Part shown: piece by piece, positions 46,201-53,468 of the stretch
Position numbering within the stretch: position 1 is the first letter of the stretch
How the letters are laid out: each line of letters opens with the position of its first letter
Assembly: GCF_002776695.1 (NCBI RefSeq)
Contig: NZ_LFJC01000003.1
Coordinates: forward strand, 3,610,076-3,674,075
Direction of reading: 5' to 3'
From: Bradyrhizobium nitroreducens
GTDB lineage: Bacteria > Pseudomonadota > Alphaproteobacteria > Rhizobiales > Xanthobacteraceae
DNA: 64,000 nucleotides
The notes under the pieces: generated by a model
Database searches by the model: none
What the model was told of the DNA's origin: nothing
What the model saw: the letters and a program-made list of their open reading frames with translations, nothing else
Made by a program: the position numbers and the translations under genes

Positions 46201-46382
46201 GAGGCGATCACGTCGGGGCTCGCGCCCGGAAGCTGCGTCGTCACCTGCACGGTCGGGAAATCGACCTGCGGCAGCGCCGAGACCGGCAGCGCGAAATAGC
46301 CCAGCAGGCCGCCGATCAGAAGCGCGATCCCGAGCAGCGAGGTCGCGATCGGGCGGCGGATGAAGGGTTCGGAGACACCCAT
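43233..46382 (-). CDS. RND efflux pump inner-membrane transporter (MdtB-like)
   Basis: 1049 residues with the RND layout: SEPFIRRPIATSLLGIALLI, the proton-relay helix TIGTGFVVDDAIVMIENIVR, the late GIVKKNAIMMIDFALEAERR and FGALPLAIESGTGAELRFPL. It is clearly related to the next gene but not a recent copy, as the loops differ. Its stop overlaps that gene's start (ATGA). It is preceded by the membrane-fusion gene at 37 bp. Together they form an MdtABC-like pump. Confidence 0.93.
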   Translation of the reverse strand: MGVSEPFIRRPIATSLLGIALLIGGLLGYFALPVSALPQVDFPTVQVTTQLPGASPDVIASLITAPLERQLGQIPSLSAMNSTSSFGVSQISLQFDLNRDIDGATQDVQAAINAAAGVLPKTLPYPPTYAKVNPADAPVMTLALRSDTISLRVMSDIADTILAQRLSQISGVGRVAVLGGLKPAVRIQADLARLAAYGIAMEDLRTAIANANVSGPKGSLDGAQQSYIIAANDQIAAAEAYKPVIIAYRNGSPVTIADVAQIVDGLENDRTGGWYQGTPAVIIDIQRQPGANVIDVVSQIRAEIPKLQRAIPAGVNLTIVSDRTVTIRASVHDVQFTLVLAVVLVTLVVLLFLRSIRATIIAGVALPLSLITSFGIMYFAGFSLDNLSLMALTIGTGFVVDDAIVMIENIVRHMENGDGPMEASLKGASEIGFTVISLTVSLIAVFIPLLFMSGLVGRMFREFALTLTIAVVTSAVVSLTLTPMMCSRLLKHAHEELAVPGLAAISRFIDRTVEAYHRTLLVVLQHQRTTLVVTFATLIATLVLYVVAPKGFLPLQDTASITAVTEAGPDVSFAEMQKRQAEAAGAIKADPDVVGVVSVIGAGSVNPTTNVGRLVMTLKPRGERRDDVAAVIVRLKERVSGIPGMTVYFQPVQDVQISTQSSRSQYQYTLTGTDAALVSEWARKLIAEMRRDPLFRDVSSEAQEGGLRAQLDVDRTRAGQLGVSLQGITDTLNDAFAQRQISTIYGQANQYRVVLEALPMYQRDPSILSKLYLPGAASATAGAPNAQVPLSAVATLKRTTAPLAISHQAQFPSVSLSFNLAPGAALGDAVDAVKTIETRIGMPNNIVGVYAGDAAEFAKALAGQPWLLLAAVITIYIVLGVLYESYIHPITILSTLPSAGVGAILALVLCGQDLSVIGLIGIILLMGIVKKNAIMMIDFALEAERRQGMSPNDAIVQACLLRFRPIMMTTLAALFGALPLAIESGTGAELRFPLGISIIGGLLLSQLLTLYTTPVIYLALDRINRRLEQALPPAESGGPPVAGATEGMQ

Positions 46383-46419
46383 GGGTTATGCCTGCCGCAT
46401 CAAGCGGCTGTTGTCGGGA

Positions 46420-47835
46420 TCATGGCTGCTTGGCTCCACTGCCCGCGGCCGGTGCTGGGGAAGGTCCTGCAGCCGGCCCGGTCTGTCCCTTCTGGTCGCC
46501 CTCGATGCCGCTCCGCTTGGCGCGGAACTCGCCAGCCCCGCCCTGCCCGTCTTTCTGGCCGTCCTTCTGACCGTCCTTGGCGCCATCCTTCTTCTGGGCG
46601 TCCGGCCCGCGGGAGCGTTTGCGCGGGGCAAGATCGGCCGACGGGGTCTGGTCGTCGCGGCCGATGATGACCTTGGAGCCGTCGGACAGATTGGCAAAGC
46701 CCGTGGTGACGACCCTGTCGCTCGCCGATAGGCCGCTGGCGATGACGGCGTCATGCTCGTTCTGCTGGGTCACCGTCACGGGCTTGGCCGAGACGATATT
46801 GTCCTCGCCGATGACATAGCTGAAGGTCCCGATCGGACCGCGCTGCACGGCCGATGTCGGCACCACCAGCGCCTGCGTCAGGGTCTCGACCTTGAGGCGA
46901 ACATTGACGAACTGGCCGGGCCAGAGCTGGTAATTGGCGTTGGGAAATTCCGCCTTGAGCCTGAGCGTGCCGGTGGTCTGGTCGACCTGATTGTCGATGC
47001 CGGTGAGCTTGCCGGTGTCGACCACCGTGACGCCGTCATTGCCGAACACGTCGACCGCGAGCGCGCCCTTCGCCGCGGCCGCATTGACGCGCATGATCTG
47101 CTGCTGCGGCAGGCTGAACCACACCGCGATCGGCTGCAATTGCGTGATCACCACGAGCCCCGTGGTGTCGGAGGCGTGGATGATGTTGCCCTGGTCGACC
47201 TGGCGCAGGCCGGCGCGCCCCGAGATCGGCGCAACGATCTTGGTGTAGCTCAGCGTCGCCGCCGCGTTGTCGATGGCAGCCTGATCGGCCTTGACCAGCG
47301 CCTCGGTCTGCGCGACCAGCGCGCGCTGGGTATCGGCCTGCTGCTTGGAGCCGGCGTTGGAGGCAGCGAGCTGCTCGTAGCGCGTCAGGTCGATGCGCTG
47401 GTTGGCGAGCTGGGCCTGATCCTGCGCCTTCTTGGCGACGGCCTGATCATAAGTGGCTTGGTAGAGTGCCGGATCGATCTCGCCGAGCACGTCGCCCTTC
47501 TTGACGTCCTGGCCTTCCGTGAAGTTCACGGCGATCAGCTTGCCGTCGACCTGCGAGCGGACGGTCACGGTATTGAGCGCGCGGATCGCGCCGACGCCGT
47601 CGAGATAGACCGGAACGTCCTGCACCCGCGGGCTTGCCGCCAGCACGGGCACCGGCAGATCGAGCCGCTGGTTGTTGCGGTTGTTCGCCTGCTGCTGATG
47701 CGTGACGGTCCAGCCGAGATAGAACAGGCCGCCGAGGATCGCCAGCGTGATCACGGTCATGATGAAGCCGCGGCCGCGCGACTTTCTCGCCGTCCCCTCT
47801 TCCGCGCCTTGCTTGCTATCCGGCTTAAAGAGCAT
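46420..47835 (-). CDS. Efflux periplasmic membrane-fusion protein (MdtA-like)
   Basis: 471 residues. Membrane anchor GFIMTVITLAILGGLFYLGW, then the lipoyl/hairpin region (VRSQVDGKLIAVNFTEGQDV, LDLPVPVLAASPRVQDVPV), the beta-barrel and membrane-proximal domains (FPNANYQLWPGQFVNVRLKV, VVPTSAVQRGPIGTFSYVIG). The last 65 residues are very Lys/Asp/Gly-rich with KDGQKDGQKDGQ repeats, unlike typical MdtA. The start is the ATG at 47835, overlapping the outer-membrane gene by 11 bp. It links the RND pump to the outer-membrane channel. Confidence 0.92.
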   Translation of the reverse strand: MLFKPDSKQGAEEGTARKSRGRGFIMTVITLAILGGLFYLGWTVTHQQQANNRNNQRLDLPVPVLAASPRVQDVPVYLDGVGAIRALNTVTVRSQVDGKLIAVNFTEGQDVKKGDVLGEIDPALYQATYDQAVAKKAQDQAQLANQRIDLTRYEQLAASNAGSKQQADTQRALVAQTEALVKADQAAIDNAAATLSYTKIVAPISGRAGLRQVDQGNIIHASDTTGLVVITQLQPIAVWFSLPQQQIMRVNAAAAKGALAVDVFGNDGVTVVDTGKLTGIDNQVDQTTGTLRLKAEFPNANYQLWPGQFVNVRLKVETLTQALVVPTSAVQRGPIGTFSYVIGEDNIVSAKPVTVTQQNEHDAVIASGLSASDRVVTTGFANLSDGSKVIIGRDDQTPSADLAPRKRSRGPDAQKKDGAKDGQKDGQKDGQGGAGEFRAKRSGIEGDQKGQTGPAAGPSPAPAAGSGAKQP

Positions 47836-49309
47836 TGACCGGTTTCTCCATACGCGGCTCCCAGCCGCCGCCGAGCGCCTGATACAGGCTGACGATGGCG
47901 AGAAGCCGTGCGAGTTGGGCCTGCGACAGCGCATCCTCCGCCGTGAACAGGGTGAGCTGGGTGTTGAGCACGGTCACGATGTCGGCGGTGCCGGCCCGCA
48001 ATTGCTGCTCGGACAGATCGAAGGCGCGCCTCGAGGCGTTGAGCACATCGCGCTGCAATTGCAGCTTGATCGTGGTCTGCCTGATCGAGAACAGCGCATT
48101 GTCGACGTCGGTGAACGCCTGGACGATGGTCTTGCGGTAGGTCTGGAGCAACTCGTCCTGCCGCGCCTTGGCGAACTCGAAATTGCCGAGGATCTTGCCG
48201 CCGTCGAAGATCGGCTGCGTCGCGCTGCCGACGAGTTGGAAGAACGCCGCATGCGGCTGGAACAGCGACACCAGCGCCGAACTCTGGTAGCCGCCGTTGC
48301 CGGTGAGCTGAATGGTCGGAAAGAACTGTGCGCGGGCATTGCCGATGTTCGCGGTCGCCGAGGCGAGCTGCGCTTCCTGCCGGCGGATGTCGGGCCGCTG
48401 CGTCAATATCTCCGACGGCAGGCCGGGCGTGACGCGCGGGATGGCCACGTTGTTCAGCGAGCCGCCGTCGATGCGCACGCTTTCCGGCGGCCGCGACACC
48501 AGCACGGCGAGCGCATTCCTGTTCTGGTCGAGCGTCTGGCGCAGCGGCGGCACCAGAGCCTTCTGATTGGCAAGCACGCTCTCCTGCTGGGCAACGTCGA
48601 GATCGGTGCCGGTACCGGCCTTGCGGCGTTCCCTCACGGCATCGAGGATGCGCTGCGCGCTCGCGATGTTCCGCTGCGAGGTCCTGATGCGGTCCTGCGC
48701 GGCCAGCACCTGGAAATAGGCATTGGCGACGCTGGCGAGCGTCGTCAGCGCGACGGTGTCGCGATCGAAGCGGTTGGCGTTCGCAGTCTCCTCGGCCGTC
48801 TGCAGCGCATCGCGGTTCTGACCCCAGAAGTCGAGCTGGTAGCTCGCGCTCAGCGATGCCTGGTAGTTGACGACCTCGCGGCCACCATTGGTGAGCCCTG
48901 AAGCGGAGGAGCCGGAGGTGCGCGAATAGGTCTCCTGCCCGGTGCCGGACAAGGTCGGCAGTAGCGCCGCGCCCGCCTGCCGCGCCTGCGCGTCGGCCTG
49001 GACGATGCGCGCGACGGCGGCGGCGATGTCGAGGTTGACGGTCTGGGCCTCTTCCATCAGCTGCGTCAGCTCCCTGGACCGGAAGCCGCGCCACCAATCC
49101 AGCGACGGCGGCGCATCGCCCTTGCCGGCGTATTTGTACTGCGTGGGAACGTCGAGCGCGGGATCAGGAAGATCCTGGGTCAGCACGCAGGCACCCGACC
49201 CGGCGGCGAGGCACAACACCGCAAGCCAGCGCGCCGCGCGCAGCGTCCGGGATGCAGACCCCACAGACCGCCGCATGGCGATCGCCGGAACATGCTGTGT
49301 CACATCCAC
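47825..49309 (-). CDS. NodT-family outer-membrane efflux lipoprotein
   Basis: 494 residues. N-terminal lipoprotein signal ending LAAGSGAC (Cys lipidation), then the NodT/TolC repeats: WWRGFRSRELTQLMEEAQTV, VNYQASLSASYQLDFWGQNR, ILTQRPDIRRQEAQLASATA, GSATQPIFDGGKILGNFEFA and LYQALGGGWE. It forms the outer-membrane duct of the pump. It is the first gene of the NodT-MdtA-MdtB-MdtC operon; the 691 bp upstream hold no supported gene and probably the promoter. Confidence 0.93.
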   Translation of the reverse strand: MDVTQHVPAIAMRRSVGSASRTLRAARWLAVLCLAAGSGACVLTQDLPDPALDVPTQYKYAGKGDAPPSLDWWRGFRSRELTQLMEEAQTVNLDIAAAVARIVQADAQARQAGAALLPTLSGTGQETYSRTSGSSASGLTNGGREVVNYQASLSASYQLDFWGQNRDALQTAEETANANRFDRDTVALTTLASVANAYFQVLAAQDRIRTSQRNIASAQRILDAVRERRKAGTGTDLDVAQQESVLANQKALVPPLRQTLDQNRNALAVLVSRPPESVRIDGGSLNNVAIPRVTPGLPSEILTQRPDIRRQEAQLASATANIGNARAQFFPTIQLTGNGGYQSSALVSLFQPHAAFFQLVGSATQPIFDGGKILGNFEFAKARQDELLQTYRKTIVQAFTDVDNALFSIRQTTIKLQLQRDVLNASRRAFDLSEQQLRAGTADIVTVLNTQLTLFTAEDALSQAQLARLLAIVSLYQALGGGWEPRMEKPVNAL

Positions 49310-50000
49310 CCCCCGCCGGGCAGATCCAGCCGCCGCCGCGCAGCCGGATTAACCGATTCGCGGCGGGACGATCGGGGGGCTTTGGACAACGCGTTCACCG
49401 TGGTGATGCTTTCTGCGGAACTTCGACATTGATACTAGCCGGGTGCCGAACTGCCGGACAGTGCCGCAGTTGCGAGATGGCCAAGCCAGCGAACCTGAAA
49501 CGGTTGGTCGAGAATTCAAAAGGTGCTTGTCTCGCAGATATTTCTCTCATTCTGAAAACGCCGGGAGACGTAAGCAAGCTTACCAAGATTTCATGTGATA
49601 TTGCTGCCACACCGGCACCTGGGCCTTCCATCCCGCCACATTACGCTCGGCGCGCCTTCGGCTCCCGATGGCCGAGCCGTCTCACAAAGCCGTCAATGGC
49701 CGAGAGGAAGCCATCCACGTTCCGGATCTCGTCCCGACCGTTGCTTGGAAAAAAGCGGTCGCGAAGTGGCTGGCGACGACCATCATCTTCCGTGCTCTGA
49801 CGGAGTTCAGTCATTTCCTCCTACTGATACCCCGCCTCGCGGCCGAGCGCATCATCGCCGGTCGCGCTTTCCAAGAATATCGCTGGTCGGACAGGCGCTT
49901 CAGTCGGTTTCGCCGCAGCGCAAAAGCCTTCCCCTTTAGCGTCCCAAGCACTAGGTTCTGGCCAACCGGATCAACCCCCTTGGTAAGCGATTTCCCCGAC
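49310..50000. other. 691-bp gene-poor region between the efflux operon and cysK
   Basis: The region is AT-richer than its surroundings around 49480-49600. Open frames cross it (for example one in frame with cysK from 49668, and a minus-strand one), but they lack a convincing start, family signature or coding pattern. It should contain divergent promoters for the NodT gene and cysK. A decayed gene is possible in 49660-49980. Confidence 0.45.
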
Positions 50001-51035
50001 ATGACCATTCGAAACGACGTTGTCGAAGCCATCGGCAACACCCCGCTGATCAAGCTCAAGCGCGCCTCGGAACTGACCGGCTGCACCATTCTCGGAAAGG
50101 CCGAGTTCATGAACCCCGGCCAGTCGGTCAAGGACCGCGCCGGCAAATGGATGATCCTGGAGGCCGAGAAGCGCGGCGAGCTCAAGCCCGGCGGCCTCGT
50201 GGTGGAAGCGACCGCCGGCAACACCGGCATCGGCCTTGCCGTTGTCGCCAGCGCGCGCGGCTACCGCACCCTGATCGTGATCCCGGAGACGCAGAGCCAG
50301 GAGAAGAAGGACTTCCTGAAGCTGTGTGGCGCCGAGCTGATCGAGGTGCCGGCCCTTCCTTACGCCAATCCCAACAACTACCAGCATGTCGGCCGCCGTC
50401 TTGCGGACGAGCTGCGCAAGACCGAGCCGAACGGCGTGCTGTTCGCCGACCAGTGGAACAACCTCGACAATGCCAAGGCGCATTACGAATCCACGGGGCC
50501 GGAGATCTGGGAGCAGACCGGCGGCAAGATCGACGGTTTCGTCTGCTCGGTCGGCAGCGGCGGCACGCTCGCCGGTACCAGCCGCTACCTGAAGGAGAAG
50601 AACAAGAACGTACGGATCGCCTGTGCCGACCCGCACGGCGCCGGCATGTACGAATATTTCAGGACCGGCGATGCCAAGGCGACGCCCGGCGGCTCGATCA
50701 CCGAAGGCATCGGCCTCAACCGTGCGACCGCCATCGTCGAGACCGCGAAGGTGGATGACGCCTATCTCATTCCCGACGCTGACGCCGTCAGCGTGATCTA
50801 CGAGCTGCTCCAGCATGAAGGTCTCTGCCTTGGCGGCTCGACGGGCATCAACATCGTCGGTGCGATGCGTCTCGCCAAGCAACTCGGGCCTGGCAAGACG
50901 ATCGTCACGGTGCTGTGCGATTCCGGCAGCCGCTATCAGTCGAAACTGTTCAACGTGGACTTCATGCGCGCCAAGAACCTGCCGGTGCCGGAATGGCTGG
51001 AGAAACGCAGCAACATCAAGCCGCCGTTCGTGTGA
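50001..51035 (+). CDS. cysK: Cysteine synthase (CysK family)
   Basis: 344 residues of the PLP-dependent O-acetylserine sulfhydrylase fold. The PLP lysine is in NPGQSVKDRAGKWM, the substrate loop in ATAGNTGIGLAVVA, and the phosphate cup in CSVGSGGTLAGTSRYL. It makes cysteine from O-acetylserine and sulfide. It is slightly longer than enteric CysK (about 320), with an extended C-terminus FNVDFMRAKNLPVPEWLEKR. I chose the ATG at 50001 because it begins IRNDVVEAIGNTPLIKLKRA, the normal N-terminus; the frame stays open 333 bp upstream without family sequence. Confidence 0.93.
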   Translation: MTIRNDVVEAIGNTPLIKLKRASELTGCTILGKAEFMNPGQSVKDRAGKWMILEAEKRGELKPGGLVVEATAGNTGIGLAVVASARGYRTLIVIPETQSQEKKDFLKLCGAELIEVPALPYANPNNYQHVGRRLADELRKTEPNGVLFADQWNNLDNAKAHYESTGPEIWEQTGGKIDGFVCSVGSGGTLAGTSRYLKEKNKNVRIACADPHGAGMYEYFRTGDAKATPGGSITEGIGLNRATAIVETAKVDDAYLIPDADAVSVIYELLQHEGLCLGGSTGINIVGAMRLAKQLGPGKTIVTVLCDSGSRYQSKLFNVDFMRAKNLPVPEWLEKRSNIKPPFV

Positions 51036-51073
51036 TCGTCACCGGGCTGCGGGCTCGGCCCGGTTGATCCGGC

Positions 51074-53311
51074 TCAACACGCGTCGCCGCGGTCCGAGGC
51101 CGCGGCACAATAGTCGCGCCAGAATTGGCGGTAACCCGCTTCGAGCTCCCGCGTGTAAGTCTCGACATTGCCGGCCGCCGAGGCTGCGATCCGGGCCGGC
51201 AAGCCCGCGCGCAAGCTCGCCAGATGCTCGGGCTGCGAGGCAAACTTGCGGGCAATCTCGACATAGCCGTCGTCATTCTCAGCGACCCAGTCGCCGAGGC
51301 CGACGGCTGCGACGATGGAGCCGCCGGCACGTGAGGAGGCTCCGTGGCCGAGCTTGGCCACGACCGGAACGCCCGCATAGAGCGATTCCCAGGTACTGAT
51401 GCCGCCGTTTTGGGGGAACGTATCGAGGGAGATATCGACCCCTGCAAAGGCGCGCAGATGCTCGTGGCGCGGGGTCGAGCCCAGGCAGGTGACGGTCTCT
51501 TCCGCGATGCCCTGCGCCACGAAGCGCGCAATCAAACCATCGCGCAGCAGCGGATCGTCGAGCAGGGTATGCTTGACGACGATCCTCGATCCCGGCAATT
51601 CGCGCATGATGCGCGCCCACACCCGGATTGCCTCGTCCGAAATCTTGTAGATGCGGTTGAACACGCCGAAGGTGACGTAGCCGTTGCGCAGCATCGGCAG
51701 CTCCGATGGCGGGACGTCCCGGATCGGATCGATCGTGATCAGGCACGGCAGATCGTGGACCTTTTCGGCGAACAGATGCCGGGCCGATCCCGGAATGAAG
51801 ACCGGATCCGCGAGCAAATGGTCCATGGTCCTGAGGCCCGTGCCGGTCGCGTGTCCGAAACCCGAGCCCTGAATGGGGGCCGGCTTGCGCGCGAAGACAT
51901 GGAGCCTGTTGCCGGTCGTGTGGCCGGAGACGTCGATCAGGATATCAACCTTGTCCGCCTCGATACGATCGGCCAACTGGTCGTCCGTGAGCCGCCCGGC
52001 CTCGACCCAGACATCCGCCAGCGATTCGAATTTGGCGGTCATCGCGTCCCGGACCGGTGAGCACGAATAGCAGACGATCTGGAATTTGTTGTGGTCGTGA
52101 TGGGCAAGCACCGGCAACAGCGTGAAGCCCGCCGAGTGGTACCAGAACTCGGCCGCGACATAGCCGATCACGATCCGCCGGTCGGGATCGAGCTGCCGGG
52201 GTGCGAGCTTTCTTTGCGGCAATTTGGCGCCGATTGCGTCCCACCACTGCTTTCGCGCGGCCTGCTGAACCGCGAAATCGGCGTCAGAGAGATAATCCAG
52301 GAAGAATATCTTTCGCCCGATCAAGCTGGCATCGGGCACGATGGCCAGCGCAGCGTCGAGCAGCTCGATGGCCGATGCGATCTCTCCCTGGTTCGCAAAA
52401 CAAGCGCTCATCAGCGCCATCGCGACCGCGGAGCCCGGATTTACCTCCAGCAAAGTGGTGCAGGCCAGGATCGCCTGCGCCGTATTTCCCATGGCGAGCG
52501 AGACTTGCGCCTTCCCCTCCAATGCCAGCTCGAGCCGAGGCGAAATCGCAAGCGCCGCGTCAAAATTCGCCATCGCCTGTTCCAACCTCGACGTCTCAAA
52601 ATTGAGCCGTCCGCGGTTCGCCAGAATCTTCGCGGAACCCGGCCTGAGCGCGAGCGCGGCCTCGAGCGCGCCCGTTGCCTCGTCGAAGTTCTTGAGCTCG
52701 ATATTGACCAAACCCTTGCCGACGAGCGCCTCCACGTTTCGCGGCTGGAACAACAGCGCGCGTTCGAAACTCTGCCTGGCGCGATCAAGCTGGCGCAGCC
52801 CAAGCTCGGCCAGGCCACGATTGCAGAGTGCATCGGCATTGTCGGGCTTCAGAGCGGTGGCGCGGTCGTACAGCTCGATGGCCTGTTCAGGCAGGTTCAT
52901 CTGAAGCAAGGTATTGCCGAGGCCGGCCAGGGCCGGCGCGAAGTTTGGCTTCAGCGCGATCGCCTTTTCCAGATGGACGCGGGCGGCGTCGAATTTCTGA
53001 AGGGCCAGATGCACGCCTGCGAGATTGTTGTGGGCCTCGTGCGAACGCGGCTCGATCGCGATGGCGCGCTCGAGCAGCCGCTGGGCCTCATCGAGGCGCC
53101 CGAGCTGTTGCACGCTGAGGCCGAGAAAATGCATGGCGTCGAAATGATCCGGAACGGCTTGCACAATCTGAAGGCAAAGCGCCTCGCTCTCCGCATATCG
53201 ACCCTGGCCATAGGCACTCGCCGCGGCGGAGATGATGGCGTCGGCCTGCTTCTTCAGTTTCTTCTGCAATCGCGCATTCTGGAATGCGCGCGCGCCGGCG
53301 CTGCTCTGCAA
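51074..53311 (-). CDS. TPR protein with O-GlcNAc-transferase-like domain, copy 1
   Basis: 745 residues. About ten TPR units (about 20-370), for example FDAMHFLGLSVQQLGRLDEA, lead to a Glyco_transf_41 (OGT/SPINDLY) catalytic region (about 385-735) with DILIDVSGHTTGNRLHVFAR, YVTFGVFNRIYKISDEAIRV and DISLDTFPQNGGISTWESLY. Such enzymes move a sugar from a nucleotide-sugar to Ser/Thr on protein. The bacterial acceptor is unknown. Start is TTG at 53311 (LQSSAGARAFQNARLQKKL), matching its two neighbours, with GGAGAGA upstream. The longer open frame to 53824 is only a shadow of copy 2. Confidence 0.9.
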   Translation of the reverse strand: MQSSAGARAFQNARLQKKLKKQADAIISAAASAYGQGRYAESEALCLQIVQAVPDHFDAMHFLGLSVQQLGRLDEAQRLLERAIAIEPRSHEAHNNLAGVHLALQKFDAARVHLEKAIALKPNFAPALAGLGNTLLQMNLPEQAIELYDRATALKPDNADALCNRGLAELGLRQLDRARQSFERALLFQPRNVEALVGKGLVNIELKNFDEATGALEAALALRPGSAKILANRGRLNFETSRLEQAMANFDAALAISPRLELALEGKAQVSLAMGNTAQAILACTTLLEVNPGSAVAMALMSACFANQGEIASAIELLDAALAIVPDASLIGRKIFFLDYLSDADFAVQQAARKQWWDAIGAKLPQRKLAPRQLDPDRRIVIGYVAAEFWYHSAGFTLLPVLAHHDHNKFQIVCYSCSPVRDAMTAKFESLADVWVEAGRLTDDQLADRIEADKVDILIDVSGHTTGNRLHVFARKPAPIQGSGFGHATGTGLRTMDHLLADPVFIPGSARHLFAEKVHDLPCLITIDPIRDVPPSELPMLRNGYVTFGVFNRIYKISDEAIRVWARIMRELPGSRIVVKHTLLDDPLLRDGLIARFVAQGIAEETVTCLGSTPRHEHLRAFAGVDISLDTFPQNGGISTWESLYAGVPVVAKLGHGASSRAGGSIVAAVGLGDWVAENDDGYVEIARKFASQPEHLASLRAGLPARIAASAAGNVETYTRELEAGYRQFWRDYCAAASDRGDAC

Positions 53312-53468
53312 GATGTCTCTCCGGAAGATGGCCCACCGCGAGTCTAGCTGATTCGCGCAGCCGACCGGCGGGGTGGCAAATCCATCCGGAGTACCCCGGG
53401 GGCCTACCGCCAGATCCGGCTGAGGAACCGCGAGGTGCGTCCGCCCCGCGGACAGCAGTCTCGCCGCT

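Noticed and set aside
43227..46667. Plus-strand open frame of 1146 codons
   Set aside because: It is antisense to the MdtB-like gene and part of MdtA; composition is that of a GC shadow, and the opposite strand encodes clear RND proteins.
49668..50000. 333-bp in-frame extension upstream of cysK
   Set aside because: The CysK family N-terminus begins at the ATG at 50001, and the upstream residues match no part of the family.
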